DNA of 64,000 nt from Fervidobacterium nodosum Rt17-B1 (GTDB taxonomy: Bacteria > Thermotogota > Thermotogae > Thermotogales > Fervidobacteriaceae), in NCBI RefSeq assembly GCF_000017545.1, contig NC_009718.1, positions 1,240,001 through 1,304,000 on the forward strand, given 5' to 3'. Below, piece by piece: positions 45,604 to 54,626 of this stretch (position 1 is its first letter; the number at the start of each line of letters is the position of its first letter). A model generated the notes under the pieces. It had not been told where the DNA came from. It ran no database searches and saw only the letters and a list, made by a program, of their open reading frames with translations. Both the position numbers and the translations under genes were made by a program.

Positions 45604-45808
45604 CTGACTTTTTTATTTTTTTGTTTTTCTTTTTCTTGCGCTTTGCTTTTTCGCAGCGCGAGTTTCATTCTACACCATCTTTTGTTAACTGTAAAGCCTT
45701 CTCGCGTAACAACTATACTCATTTATTTGTTACAAATTGCATTATATTTCCTACTACTCAGGCGTTTAATAAATCTTTAAAGCTTATGGATAAAAGAAAA
45801 ATAAAATT

Positions 45809-46390
45809 TTACACACCTAAAAGTTTCAGAAAAAGATTAACGAATACGGGTACTAAAATTGAAACTACAAACCCATGGCCAAACGAAATAAGTGCTGTTT
45901 CTCTATCGCTATACATAGAAATAATTCCTAATAAGGTATCCATTGATGTAGCACCAGCAACGGATATAGTACCATATCTGCTTTTTTTCAAAGCAAACGG
46001 CGAAATGATTATAGCTATCAATTCCCTAAGTACATTCGCAAAGAAAGAAATGCTCCCAATATACGCACTGTATGTACTGGTAATTATAACCGCTGATAAG
46101 CTATACCAACCAAAGCCAGATGCCGCAAGAAGTGTTTCAAGCTTTTTCAGTGGTAAAAATAGCGAAAGTATAAATGCGAATATTAGAGTCCCCACTATTG
46201 TCGAAATTATTGTCATGAGTATACCTTTTAAAAATCTCTTCTCTATTTTTTCTTTACTTAAATCAAGACCAACTAAAAAAACAAGCGCATAAAGAATTAT
46301 TTCAACCGCTTTACCATGTAATTCAAAATGAGTTAGTCTTCCTATAAAAAGACCTGATATAACTGATAAAATTAGGAATAAAGCACTCAT
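45809..46390 (-). CDS. LysO-family lysine exporter, C-terminal part
   Basis: A 193-residue membrane protein of the LysO/YbjE (DUF340) family, about six helices. ASGFGWYSLSAVIIT and ANVLRELIAIIISPF are typical, as is AGATSMDTLLGII. In E. coli one 299-residue protein exports lysine and the antimetabolite thialysine. Here the protein is split; the upstream gene supplies the N-terminal helices and the two overlap by four bases (ATGA). Confidence 0.87.
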   Translation of the reverse strand: MSALFLILSVISGLFIGRLTHFELHGKAVEIILYALVFLVGLDLSKEKIEKRFLKGILMTIISTIVGTLIFAFILSLFLPLKKLETLLAASGFGWYSLSAVIITSTYSAYIGSISFFANVLRELIAIIISPFALKKSRYGTISVAGATSMDTLLGIISMYSDRETALISFGHGFVVSILVPVFVNLFLKLLGV

Positions 46391-46662
46391 TTTTTCCGCC
46401 CTGCCTTTTCAAAAAGTTTTTCGGAAATGTAACCAAATAAAAAGCTCCCGATACTTCCAAATAAAGCTATAAGAAATGCATAAAGAAATATCTCATCAAT
46501 CTTTTTGAAAAGCTCATCGTTGGCACCTATCTCAAGACCTAATGAAAACAGCAAGAGCATAGTCAAAATTATAACGACTTTGAATTTGCTTATCCATTCA
46601 GTTTTGATGAATTTCCCTATAAAGAAACCTGCAAAGAATACTATCAAAACATACCATATCAT
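46387..46662 (-). CDS. LysO-family lysine exporter, N-terminal part
   Basis: A 91-residue protein with about three membrane helices (MIWYVLIVFFAGFFIGKF, VVIILTMLLLFSLGLEIGAN, FLYAFLIALFGSIGSFLFGY) matching the N-terminal third of LysO. I start at ATG 46660-46662 after AAAAAGGTG; a GTG nine bases upstream is inside that site. Translational coupling to the second half suggests a two-subunit exporter rather than a broken gene. Confidence 0.82.
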   Translation of the reverse strand: MIWYVLIVFFAGFFIGKFIKTEWISKFKVVIILTMLLLFSLGLEIGANDELFKKIDEIFLYAFLIALFGSIGSFLFGYISEKLFEKAGRKK

Positions 46663-46788
46663 TTTTCTCACCTTTTTCAGTTATTTTTTGAGCGCTTGTA
46701 ACTATTCTGGATAGTCAATTTTTTCCCAAATTTTGCCAGTTTCAGTTATTGTACAAAACTAATTAAATTTTATCATTTTTGAACTGTT

Positions 46789-46816
46789 TTGAAAATATAT
46801 TTTTTCATGATATAAT
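46789..46816 (+). promoter_or_regulatory. Promoter of the radical SAM repair-like gene
   Basis: TTGAAA (46789-46794) and TATAAT (46811-46816) with a 16-base spacer, 31 bases before the ATG. Confidence 0.7.
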
Positions 46817-46846
46817 ATATACAAAAGTATACTTGGAGGGGTTGGT

Positions 46847-48007
46847 ATGACGCTTGAAGAAAAATTGAGTATTCTTTCTGCTGCTGCAAAATATGATGTT
46901 TCATGCTCTTTTGGGGAAAGAAGAAAAAATTTTGTATATTACAGCGCAGCAAACGGTAAATACATTCCCATACTAAAGATATTACTTTCAAATGCGTGCA
47001 TATATGACTGTGCGTACTGTATAAACAGAAAATCAAATAACATAAGACGAGCAACGTTTACAGTCGATGAGGTGGTAAAATTAACTCTAGATCTTTACAA
47101 AAGGAATTATATAGAAGGTCTTTTTTTGAGTTCGGCAATAATAAGGGACCCAAATTACACTATGGAACAAATGATTAAAGTTGCAAAAAAACTCAAGGAA
47201 GAAGAAAAATTTCCTGGATATATCCACTTAAAGATAATTCCTGGCGCAGATGAAAAATTGATTGAAAAAGCAGGAATGTTTGCAGACAGGGTAAGTATAA
47301 ATGTTGAATTTTTGAAAAAAGAGGCGTTTTTCAATCTCACACCTGAAAAAAAACCGGAAGAAATACAAAGGCCTTTACATATTTCCTCAATTAAATATCT
47401 TCAATACGTTGAAGAAAAAAAGAGGCACCCACATGTAAATCCATATTCTCCTCTCGGACAAACAACACAAATAATAGTTGGTGCAACTAACGAATCAGAT
47501 AAAAAAATAATAGAGTTTTCAAATAAGCTCTATAAAGTGTATAAACTTAAGAGGGTATACTATTCAGGATATGTTGCTATAAATAACGATGAAAGACTTC
47601 CTCAAAAGAGCGAAAATCCCTTAAGAGAACATAGACTATACCAAGCAGACTTTCTCATAAGATTTTACAATTACTCTATAGAAGAAATTTTTGATAATTC
47701 GGAAAATCTAGACTTAAATATTGATCCGAAAACGCTTTGGGCATTAAAACATCCAGAGCTCTTTCCAATAGATATATCAAGAGCAAAATTTGATGAATTA
47801 ATAAGGATTCCAGGGATTGGTTTGAAATCTGCCAGAAAAATAATTGAACTAAGAAAGTACGGAACACTTAACCTTGATGCTCTAGAAAAAATAGGAGTTT
47901 CGCTAAAAAGAGCTAAAGACTTTATAACCGTTAAAGGTAAAACATTTAAGGATTTAAAAACTTATATGCCTTTGTTTGAATTTTCTCAAAATGAGTACGA
48001 TTCGTAA
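46847..48007 (+). CDS. Putative DNA modification/repair radical SAM protein
   Basis: A 386-residue radical SAM protein of the TIGR03916-type family. The N-terminus (EEKLSILSAAAKYDVSCSFG) and cluster motif CIYDCAYC at about residues 52-59 are characteristic. The C-terminus carries a helix-hairpin-helix (LIRIPGIGLKSARKIIELRK), which suggests DNA contact. The family often sits beside a DUF4130/uracil-DNA-glycosylase-like partner, and none is adjacent here. The reaction is unknown. The ATG follows TGGAGGGG, and a terminator follows the gene. Confidence 0.88.
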   Translation: MTLEEKLSILSAAAKYDVSCSFGERRKNFVYYSAANGKYIPILKILLSNACIYDCAYCINRKSNNIRRATFTVDEVVKLTLDLYKRNYIEGLFLSSAIIRDPNYTMEQMIKVAKKLKEEEKFPGYIHLKIIPGADEKLIEKAGMFADRVSINVEFLKKEAFFNLTPEKKPEEIQRPLHISSIKYLQYVEEKKRHPHVNPYSPLGQTTQIIVGATNESDKKIIEFSNKLYKVYKLKRVYYSGYVAINNDERLPQKSENPLREHRLYQADFLIRFYNYSIEEIFDNSENLDLNIDPKTLWALKHPELFPIDISRAKFDELIRIPGIGLKSARKIIELRKYGTLNLDALEKIGVSLKRAKDFITVKGKTFKDLKTYMPLFEFSQNEYDS

Positions 48008-48028
48008 TTGTTTAATATTTATATTAAA

Positions 48029-48067
48029 AAAACCCGTTTCTAGTTCGCTACTACTAGAAACGGGGTT
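48029..48067 (-). terminator. Bidirectional terminator between the radical SAM gene and asnS
   Basis: A 14-pair stem (AACCCGTTTCTAGT / ACTAGAAACGGGGTT) with TTTTTTT following on the minus strand; it lies between convergent genes. Confidence 0.9.
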
Positions 48068-48090
48068 ATTAAAAATTTGGCTTATAGTTA

Positions 48091-49389
48091 TTAAGGATGG
48101 ACTCTGTACAACGTTCTTGCAAATGGTATGGCTTCTCTTATGTGTTCTAAACTAGCAATCCATGCAATTGTCCTCTCAACACCAAGACCAAATCCACTGT
48201 GAGGAACACTTCCGAACTTTCGTAAGTCTAAGTACCAGTCGTATTTTTCAACAGGCAAATTGTTTTCTTTCAGTCTTTCAACCATAAGATCGTAATCGTG
48301 TATACGTTGCGATGCGCCTATAATTTCTCCATAGCCTTCCGGTGCCAATAAGTCATCGCACAACACAACTTCTGGGTTGTTAGGATCAGGTTGCATATAA
48401 AATGCTTTTGCTTGCCTTGGATAATGAGTTACAAATAATGGGCTGTCAAATTGTTTTGCCAACACCGTTTCTTCATCTCCTCCAAAATCATCGCCCCATT
48501 TTATATCAAAACCTTGCTTCTGAAGGAATTTAACAGCTTCCGTGTAAGTCATCCTTGGGAATGGCTTTTGGACTTTTTCAAGCTTTGATACATCTCTTCC
48601 AATTGCGACCAAATCGTCGTATACATTATTTAGAACGTACTGGACTATATAGTAAACAAGATCTTCCTGGAGTTTGACATTATCTTCATGTTCATAGTAA
48701 GCGACTTCTGCTTCGTTCATCCAAAATTCGATAAGATGTCTTCGCGTTTTGGACTTTTCTGCCCTGAATGTTGGGCCAAGGTTGAATACTTTACCCAAAG
48801 CCATACAAGCGGCCTCAAGATAAAGTTGACCAGTTTGTGTAAGATAAACTTTTCCATAATCGAAGTAATCTACTTCAAACAAATTACCAGCTGTTTCACC
48901 TATCGCGCCTGTAAATATAGGCGTATCAACTTGGACAAAATCCCTTTCCCAATAGAATTTCCTTATAGCTTTTATAACCGCATCCCTTATTCTCAGTATG
49001 TGGAATTGTCTTTTGGCTCTAAGCCATAGGTGTCTGTGTTCCATCAAGTATTCTATACTGTGATCTGGTTTTTGAATTGGGAAATCCTCAGTCGGTATTT
49101 GAACAGGAACAACTTCATTAGCAAGAATCTCAACACCATTAGGTGCTCTTTCATCACTTCTTACCTTACCACGAACAATTAAAGATGATTCTAGTCTAAG
49201 TTTATCTGCTTTCTCAAAATTTTCGTCACCAACTATTGATTTTTCAATTACTACTTGAACAAAGCCCGTTCCATCTCTCATTTCAACAAAAGTAATTTTT
49301 CCACTCGATCTTTTCCTTCTAACCCAACCTCTTAGCTCGATATCTTGACCTATATAATTCTTAAGATCCTTGATGTAAACCCATTCCAT
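48091..49389 (-). CDS. asnS: Asparaginyl-tRNA synthetase
   Basis: A 432-residue class IIb enzyme. The N-terminal OB-fold begins YIGQDIELRGWVRRKRSSGK. Motif 2 is GPTFRAEKSKTRRHLIEFW and motif 3 is GFGLGVERTIAWIAS. The GEIIGASQRIHDYD segment and the short length separate it from AspRS, though the archaeal AspRS group is close. It is alone between its own terminator and a divergent gene. ATG start with GGAGGTTTG. Confidence 0.94.
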   Translation of the reverse strand: MEWVYIKDLKNYIGQDIELRGWVRRKRSSGKITFVEMRDGTGFVQVVIEKSIVGDENFEKADKLRLESSLIVRGKVRSDERAPNGVEILANEVVPVQIPTEDFPIQKPDHSIEYLMEHRHLWLRAKRQFHILRIRDAVIKAIRKFYWERDFVQVDTPIFTGAIGETAGNLFEVDYFDYGKVYLTQTGQLYLEAACMALGKVFNLGPTFRAEKSKTRRHLIEFWMNEAEVAYYEHEDNVKLQEDLVYYIVQYVLNNVYDDLVAIGRDVSKLEKVQKPFPRMTYTEAVKFLQKQGFDIKWGDDFGGDEETVLAKQFDSPLFVTHYPRQAKAFYMQPDPNNPEVVLCDDLLAPEGYGEIIGASQRIHDYDLMVERLKENNLPVEKYDWYLDLRKFGSVPHSGFGLGVERTIAWIASLEHIREAIPFARTLYRVHP

Positions 49390-49548
49390 CTCATCAAACC
49401 TCCTTAACCAGCGCGGATTATAAATTAAAAACTAAATTGATTATACCATAATCAGATGACAAAATACACAGGGTTTTTAAAATTTTTGTGATATAATATT
49501 TTTTAGTTAAATGCTGAAATATCGAAAAATCAAGGAGGAACAATTTTT

Positions 49549-50079
49549 ATGAGAAGATTTAATGTGATAGCGACTATTAGTCTATTAGTTATATTTACTA
49601 TATCATCATTTTCTTTCACTACAAGAGAATTAACAAATTCTGAAATTGAGCAAATATTCAATATACTTTCAAAACTGAAAGGTACTCCATATGTCTGGGG
49701 TGGAACAAGCGAATCCGGAATAGACTGTAGCGGCCTCATCATATTTCTGCTTAATCAAATTGGTTTTAAAAAAATGATATACAAACAAACACTAGTATAC
49801 GATGTGACAGCTGATAACTTTTACAAATATAACACCAAACCTATCCAAAACATAAAAGAGCTAAAAAAAGGGGATTTAATATTTTTTGATATGAACGAAG
49901 ATAGTGTTTTCGACCACGTTGTTATATTCGAAATGATTGACCCATACGGTAAAATATGGGTATGGGACGCAGCCGAGATGCCAGATGGTATCCATCAAAA
50001 TAAAGTCGATAGGCGCCCACTTTCTTTAATTAATGCAAGGAAATATGCTTTTGGAAGAATTATCGTAGCAATTGAATAA
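49549..50079 (+). CDS. Secreted NlpC/P60 cysteine peptidase
   Basis: A 176-residue protein with a signal peptide and an NlpC/P60 domain. GTPYVWGGTSESGIDCSGLI holds the catalytic Cys (about residue 64), VFDHVVIFEMI the His, and WVWDAAEMP probably the third polar residue. The family cleaves D-gamma-glutamyl-meso-diaminopimelate or related bonds in peptidoglycan. No cell-wall-binding domain is fused. The ATG follows AAGGAGGA. Confidence 0.9.
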   Translation: MRRFNVIATISLLVIFTISSFSFTTRELTNSEIEQIFNILSKLKGTPYVWGGTSESGIDCSGLIIFLLNQIGFKKMIYKQTLVYDVTADNFYKYNTKPIQNIKELKKGDLIFFDMNEDSVFDHVVIFEMIDPYGKIWVWDAAEMPDGIHQNKVDRRPLSLINARKYAFGRIIVAIE

Positions 50080-50110
50080 AGGCTAATTTGGAATTAAAGG
50101 CGATAAAATT

Positions 50111-50704
50111 ATGGAAAAATTATATTACTATGTCAGGCGTATATTTGACAAAGCTATCAATTTCCTTAATTTAATAATCAAAAAGAAGAATCATCGAAAA
50201 GTTATAACACTTGCAATTATACATTTCGATGGTATGGATTTGAAAAGGCTTATAAATGAGTTTAGAGCTGAGTTAAAATCGGCAGATATAATCATCGGTA
50301 AAAACTTGAAATCAGCCGAATTGAAGAAAAATAGTATCCAATTAAAGGGCAAAAATTTTATTTTTCTAAATAAAGATTCAAAAGAAATGGAAGTATCAGG
50401 TCAAATGGTAGATTTTATTGATAACTTTGATGTAAAAAAATTACGCTCGTTTGAAAGACGTGGTGTAAAGGTTGTGACCGTAAATGATAAAAAAACTGCA
50501 TGGATGATAAGCCAAATGTTCGCTTTTTATTGCGTAGTTCCTTCCGAACCATTCCAAGAGTGTGTGATAACTTCCCCTATCCCTCTCACGCGTAACTCCG
50601 ACGGATACTATTTTACTAAGATTGCATATAGAAACCAAGTAACTTTAGTAGATTTGAATATCGAAATTCTAAATGATTTTAGAAATCCTCAACAACAAGA
50701 GTAA
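50111..50704 (+). CDS. Protein of unknown function
   Basis: A 197-residue basic protein with no signal peptide or clear membrane segment. The middle (LKSADIIIGKNLKSAELKKN) and the stretch SFERRGVKVVTVNDKKTAWM look like alternating strands and helices, perhaps a Rossmann-like fold. I do not recognise the family. It follows the NlpC/P60 gene by 31 bases, so a shared transcript is likely. The ribosome site is weak (AAAGGCG). The 188 bases after it, up to the IS element, hold nothing I can support. Confidence 0.6.
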   Translation: MEKLYYYVRRIFDKAINFLNLIIKKKNHRKVITLAIIHFDGMDLKRLINEFRAELKSADIIIGKNLKSAELKKNSIQLKGKNFIFLNKDSKEMEVSGQMVDFIDNFDVKKLRSFERRGVKVVTVNDKKTAWMISQMFAFYCVVPSEPFQECVITSPIPLTRNSDGYYFTKIAYRNQVTLVDLNIEILNDFRNPQQQE

Positions 50705-50892
50705 CGAGTTGAAAACATTTCCACAAAACCACATAAAAAATGTATAGAAAACTTTCTTATTTTTCAATCCTTTCCTAATACGCCTCTATCTTTTCATTTG
50801 CTTTTCATTTTTTCTATTTTATATAAGTATGCTCAACATTGTAACATTTTTATTAATCGTAAATGGGTGGTAAAATTCTTGTATGAACTTTT

Positions 50893-51938
50893 GATGCTGT
50901 TAACTAGTAGTGATGATGGAAGCTAAAGCTGTAATCATCTCATTTTCGTTCTCATATAACTTGCATAGGTTCCTTACTACACAAAAACCATTTACATAGT
51001 ACCGTATGTTGCTAAATTTCTTGAAGCTCCTTTTCGCTCTAACAAACATCTTAAATAACGAAAATTTCGATTCACATTCGTTGTTTTTACCTAGTCTTAC
51101 TTCTCTGTGCTCAACATTATCAAAATTTAGTTTCACTGCTATCTCGTACGCTTTTAGTCCATCGGTTATTAACTCTATTTGTGTGTTTTGTTTTCTTTGA
51201 CTAAAGTATTTATCTAACAATATCTTAACTTGTGACATATCACGATATCTTGATACATGCCAAGCTACTATTAAATTCGTACCATGCTCAACTAATAGCC
51301 ACACATAGTACTTTTTGTCTCGAAATACAATAACTGTTTCATCACCGTGAACTTTAAATACATTCTCAAACTCAAAAAGCGAAATAACAGAAGATAACTT
51401 GATAATCCATTTGTAAATAGCAACATGAGAGACATTGATATTCAAGCAAGCTTTAATAGCACGAAGAGAAAGGTTGTATTTGAAGTACAAGATGAAAGCT
51501 TTGAGAATGATATAGATAGGGAAACGAAAGAATTTGAAGGGATGAAAGTTGAAAGGTACAGGCTGAGGAAGAGAAAGCGGAACAGAAGTTTTGAAGTTGC
51601 ACTTTCTGCATCTGAAACGAACGAAATAACGGCGGATTTTGTAAATTTCCATGACATGGTTACAATGAACACAACGAGGGTAAGGGAAAGAGAAGAGTTT
51701 GTGTTTTTTGGTAAAAGAAAGTTTAAAGTAACGCTTGCAGTCTTTGCAAAAGAAGATTTGGTTTTTGAACTTATCATGACCGTTTTTGATGAAGTTAGAA
51801 GAGCCACAATGAGGGCATTTGAGTTGGACATTAACCATATCGGGATACCTCCTTATTGAGAGTATATTGGGGGGTGTCCCCTATTTAAGAAGATAATATG
51901 GTTTTTGAAATTTATCAATACCTTTGGTTAACAAAATC
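50893..51938 (-). mobile_element. IS6-like insertion sequence, copy 2 (1046 bp)
   Basis: Same length and same terminal repeats as copy 1 (GATGCTGTTAAC at the left, GATTTTGTTAAC reading inward at the right), opposite orientation. The flanking octamers differ (GAACTTTT at 50885-50892 against TAATAATC at 51939-51946), so there is no target duplication. It ends 24 bases before the start codon of the acetyltransferase gene. Confidence 0.92.
50900..51838 (-). CDS. DDE transposase of IS6-like element, copy 2
   Basis: 312 residues, nearly identical to copy 1 (start MVNVQLK instead of MTNIQLK) with scattered, mostly silent base changes concentrated in the first 430 bases. Zinc-ribbon cysteines and the DDE residues are all retained, so it may be active. 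Confidence 0.88.
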   Translation of the reverse strand: MVNVQLKCPHCGSSNFIKNGHDKFKNQIFFCKDCKRYFKLSFTKKHKLFSFPYPRCVHCNHVMEIYKIRRYFVRFRCRKCNFKTSVPLSLPQPVPFNFHPFKFFRFPIYIILKAFILYFKYNLSLRAIKACLNINVSHVAIYKWIIKLSSVISLFEFENVFKVHGDETVIVFRDKKYYVWLLVEHGTNLIVAWHVSRYRDMSQVKILLDKYFSQRKQNTQIELITDGLKAYEIAVKLNFDNVEHREVRLGKNNECESKFSLFKMFVRAKRSFKKFSNIRYYVNGFCVVRNLCKLYENENEMITALASIITTS

Positions 51939-51962
51939 TAATAATCTTTGGGAGTGATTTTT

Positions 51963-52559
51963 ATGGAAAATATCAGAAAAGCAAATGTTTCAGATTCTGA
52001 TGTTGTCGCAACACTTATTTTGGAGACCGGGTTTCGATTTTTACCTCTGATTTTTGGACCACATGTTAAATTAATACTTGGAAGATTAATTAAAACTCCA
52101 GGAACAGTGTATTACTTAGATAACATATACGTTCTTGAATTAGACGAAAGTAAAGTTGTTGGAGTTATAGTTTGTTATCCTGGAGGGGTTATAAGAAAAA
52201 GAGCACTAAAGACCGCGGCGGTTTTATTTCAGTTAATGGGGTTCGAACTTATAAAACGTTTAGGAATTTTCAGATTAGTTTGGACGAGAAACAAAGTAAG
52301 CAAAAATGAATTTTACATATCTAACGTAGCTGTAGATAAAAACCATCGCGGTATGGGTTATGGTAAGAAGTTGATGCTTTACGCCGAAAAACTTGCACAT
52401 GAAAATGGGTTTTCAAAAATCACATTAGATGTGGAAAATACAAATACGGCAGCGATAGATTTATATAAGCGAATCGGTTACGTTGGAAAAAGTGTCAAAA
52501 GGATAAATATAAAAGGGAATAAATTTGTTTTTGTAAGAATGGAAAAGAAATTATCGTAA
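51963..52559 (+). CDS. GNAT-family N-acetyltransferase
   Basis: A 198-residue acetyltransferase. The acetyl-CoA-binding motif is ISNVAVDKNHRGMGYGKKLM (R/Q-x-x-G-x-G/A type: HRGMGYGK), followed by LDVENTNTAAIDLYKRIGY. The substrate is unknown. I start at ATG 51963 after GGGAGTG; the IS copy 2 end is directly upstream, so its native promoter may be displaced. Confidence 0.88.
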   Translation: MENIRKANVSDSDVVATLILETGFRFLPLIFGPHVKLILGRLIKTPGTVYYLDNIYVLELDESKVVGVIVCYPGGVIRKRALKTAAVLFQLMGFELIKRLGIFRLVWTRNKVSKNEFYISNVAVDKNHRGMGYGKKLMLYAEKLAHENGFSKITLDVENTNTAAIDLYKRIGYVGKSVKRINIKGNKFVFVRMEKKLS

Positions 52560-52593
52560 AAAATACCGAAGAAAATTATTGCGAGGTGCTGTA

Positions 52594-53724
52594 ATGAGCA
52601 AAGCATTTCAAACGATTGAAAAATGTCCAGGATGTGGCTCAAAAATTCAACACGATAAACCAGGAAAGCCTGGTTTTATACCAGCTGATGTTTATGAAAG
52701 ACGCTTAAAAGAAGGAAAAGAAATACTTTGCCAAAGATGCTTTAAATTAAAACATTACGGTATGCTTGTTGGAGAAGTTGACGAAGATGAAATAATAGAT
52801 TTTTTAAGAAAAACCGTTACAAAATTCCGTAATTTTATGTACGTTTTAGACATATTTGATTTCGAGGGAACTTATAGACCCGAGATTAATGAGATGATTA
52901 AAGATAAGAATGTAATCTACGTTGTAAATAAATTCGACATATTACCAAAATCCGTTAGCGGCGCACAGCTCAAAAAATGGTTAACAGATAGAATAAATAA
53001 CGCAAATAGTGATAATATATTTATAACGAGCACAAAAAACGAATTCGGAATTAGTAAATTAAAAAAGTACCTTGAAAATCTCCGTGGCGAGATGTTAGTT
53101 TTAGGCGTAACAAACGTTGGAAAGTCTTCTTTGCTTAAAAAATTAACAAATTCGAAGGTAACAGTTTCGCCATATCCTGGGACAACCATAGGAATAGTAA
53201 AACATAAGTTGAAAAATTTGAAAGTTTACGATACCCCAGGTATAATTGTTAATGATAGAATGATAGATTTATTTGACGCAGAGTGCCAAGCAAAAATTCT
53301 TGCAAAAGGTGAAGTTAACAGAAAAACATTTAAACCTTATCCAGAAGAGGTTATTTTTATCGGTGGTCTGTGTAAGATAAGTGCCAAAATGAAAAATGAA
53401 GAAAGTCTGAGACCTATATTTCAAATATTTGCTCCAGAAAATGTATCATTCCACAAAACCAAGAACAAAAATTTCATAGATAACTTTCCAAAATACTTTG
53501 GAAAAGAACTTGTTCCACCATGCAAAAAGATGGATATAAGCGGTTTGAATTTTAAAAATTTAAGTATAGAAGTTAATGAAGGGTTTGAATTATCAATCCC
53601 CGGATTGTGTTGGATAAATATTAAGCGTGGGCCAGTTCAATTCGATGTGTACTTGCCAGAAAACGTTTCAGTATACATACGTCCTTCATTAATACAACCG
53701 AAAAGAAAATTTAAAAATAGTTAA
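52594..53724 (+). CDS. yqeH: YqeH-type circularly permuted GTPase
   Basis: Involved in 30S ribosome assembly in Bacillus. An N-terminal zinc finger (CPGCGSKIQ and CQRCFKLKHY) precedes a permuted G domain: G4 NKFD first, then G1 GVTNVGKSS, and G3 DTPG. A C-terminal domain of about 130 residues follows. I start at ATG 52594 after GCGAGGTG; an in-frame TTG lies 15 bases upstream. It follows the GNAT gene closely and is probably cotranscribed with it. Confidence 0.94.
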   Translation: MSKAFQTIEKCPGCGSKIQHDKPGKPGFIPADVYERRLKEGKEILCQRCFKLKHYGMLVGEVDEDEIIDFLRKTVTKFRNFMYVLDIFDFEGTYRPEINEMIKDKNVIYVVNKFDILPKSVSGAQLKKWLTDRINNANSDNIFITSTKNEFGISKLKKYLENLRGEMLVLGVTNVGKSSLLKKLTNSKVTVSPYPGTTIGIVKHKLKNLKVYDTPGIIVNDRMIDLFDAECQAKILAKGEVNRKTFKPYPEEVIFIGGLCKISAKMKNEESLRPIFQIFAPENVSFHKTKNKNFIDNFPKYFGKELVPPCKKMDISGLNFKNLSIEVNEGFELSIPGLCWINIKRGPVQFDVYLPENVSVYIRPSLIQPKRKFKNS

Positions 53725-53764
53725 CATTAATATCCCATTAGATTTCAGAGAGGAGGAGTATCAT

Positions 53765-54352
53765 ATGAAAAAGAAGGAGATGCCCATTGTTGCAGGGGTA
53801 AGTAACAGACATGTTCACCTTTCAAGAGAAGATGTTGAAATTCTCTTTGGAAAAGATTATCAACTCACGCCAATAAAAGATTTAGGTCAACCAGGACAAT
53901 TCGCATGTAAAGAAACAGTAATTATCGCTGGACCGAAAGGTACAATCGAAGGCGTAAGGGTCCTTGGACCAGAAAGAAAGGAAACACAGGTTGAAATTTC
54001 CCTTACTGACGCTTTTAAACTTGGTGTAATGCCGCCTGTCAGAGATAGTGGTGATTTAGAAGGCACCCCTGGAATAACAATTATTGGTCCAAAAGGTACC
54101 GTTGTTAAAAACAAGGGAGTTATAATCGCTAAAAGACACATACACATGCATACAAGCGATGCGGAAAAGTTTGGAGTAAAAGATAAGGATATAGTTAAGG
54201 TTATAGTCGAAAAGGGCGATAGAAAATTAATATTCGACGATGTACTTATAAGAGTTAGTGAAAAGTTTGCTCTCGAATTCCATGTTGATACGGATGAAGC
54301 GAATGCTGCTATGCTTAAAACAGGAGATTACGTTTATATCGTAGAAGAATAA
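53765..54352 (+). CDS. pduL: PduL-type phosphate acyltransferase
   Basis: A 195-residue phosphotransacylase of the PduL family, which interconverts acyl-CoA and acyl phosphate. VSNRHVHLSREDVEILFG and IIAKRHIHMHTSDAEKFG contain the zinc-binding histidines; IKDLGQPGQFACKETVIIAG is also characteristic. It lacks the N-terminal extension used to target microcompartments, and no shell genes are nearby, so it is probably the housekeeping enzyme for acetate formation. RBS AGAGGAGGAG. Confidence 0.94.
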   Translation: MKKKEMPIVAGVSNRHVHLSREDVEILFGKDYQLTPIKDLGQPGQFACKETVIIAGPKGTIEGVRVLGPERKETQVEISLTDAFKLGVMPPVRDSGDLEGTPGITIIGPKGTVVKNKGVIIAKRHIHMHTSDAEKFGVKDKDIVKVIVEKGDRKLIFDDVLIRVSEKFALEFHVDTDEANAAMLKTGDYVYIVEE

Positions 54353-54389
54353 ATATATTTAAGTTTAATTATTTGCCTATGCCTTCGAG

Positions 54390-54587
54390 GTGATTTATCT
54401 GAAAGTGTACTATGAGTTTAAAGTTTATGAATTCGAGGAATCTTTTAGAGGATATGAATTATTGAAACGTCTGAATTTAAATAAAGAAGAACACTTAATT
54501 GTTGTAGATGGAGAGCTTTACACAGAAGATAGGGTTATAAAGAAGGATAAAGAAGTTAAAATCGTTAAAGTAACAAGCAGTGGATAA
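54390..54587 (+). CDS. Small beta-grasp protein (ThiS/MoaD/TtuB-like)
   Basis: About 60-65 residues with the beta-grasp pattern: two strands, a helix (FRGYELLKRLNLNKEEHLIV), then VDGELYTEDRVIKKDKEVKI and a flexible end KVTSSG. Sulfur carriers of this fold normally end in Gly-Gly; here only one glycine is terminal. The start is uncertain: GTG 54390 is inside the GAGGTG site, and a CTG (54402) and GTG (54408) follow. It lies 37 bases after pduL. A carrier for tRNA or cofactor thiolation is possible but unproved. Confidence 0.65.
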   Translation: MIYLKVYYEFKVYEFEESFRGYELLKRLNLNKEEHLIVVDGELYTEDRVIKKDKEVKIVKVTSSG

Positions 54588-54626
54588 TTCCATTCTAAAA
54601 TAAAAATTCATCCAGGAGGTTTAGCA

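Noticed and set aside
45420-46292. A 290-codon plus-strand frame covering the rRNA leader and the LysO gene
   Set aside because: It is antisense to consensus rRNA promoters and to a recognisable membrane protein gene, and has no family character.
53765-54352. PduL as part of a bacterial microcompartment
   Set aside because: No N-terminal encapsulation extension and no shell-protein genes nearby; a free phosphotransacylase is more likely.
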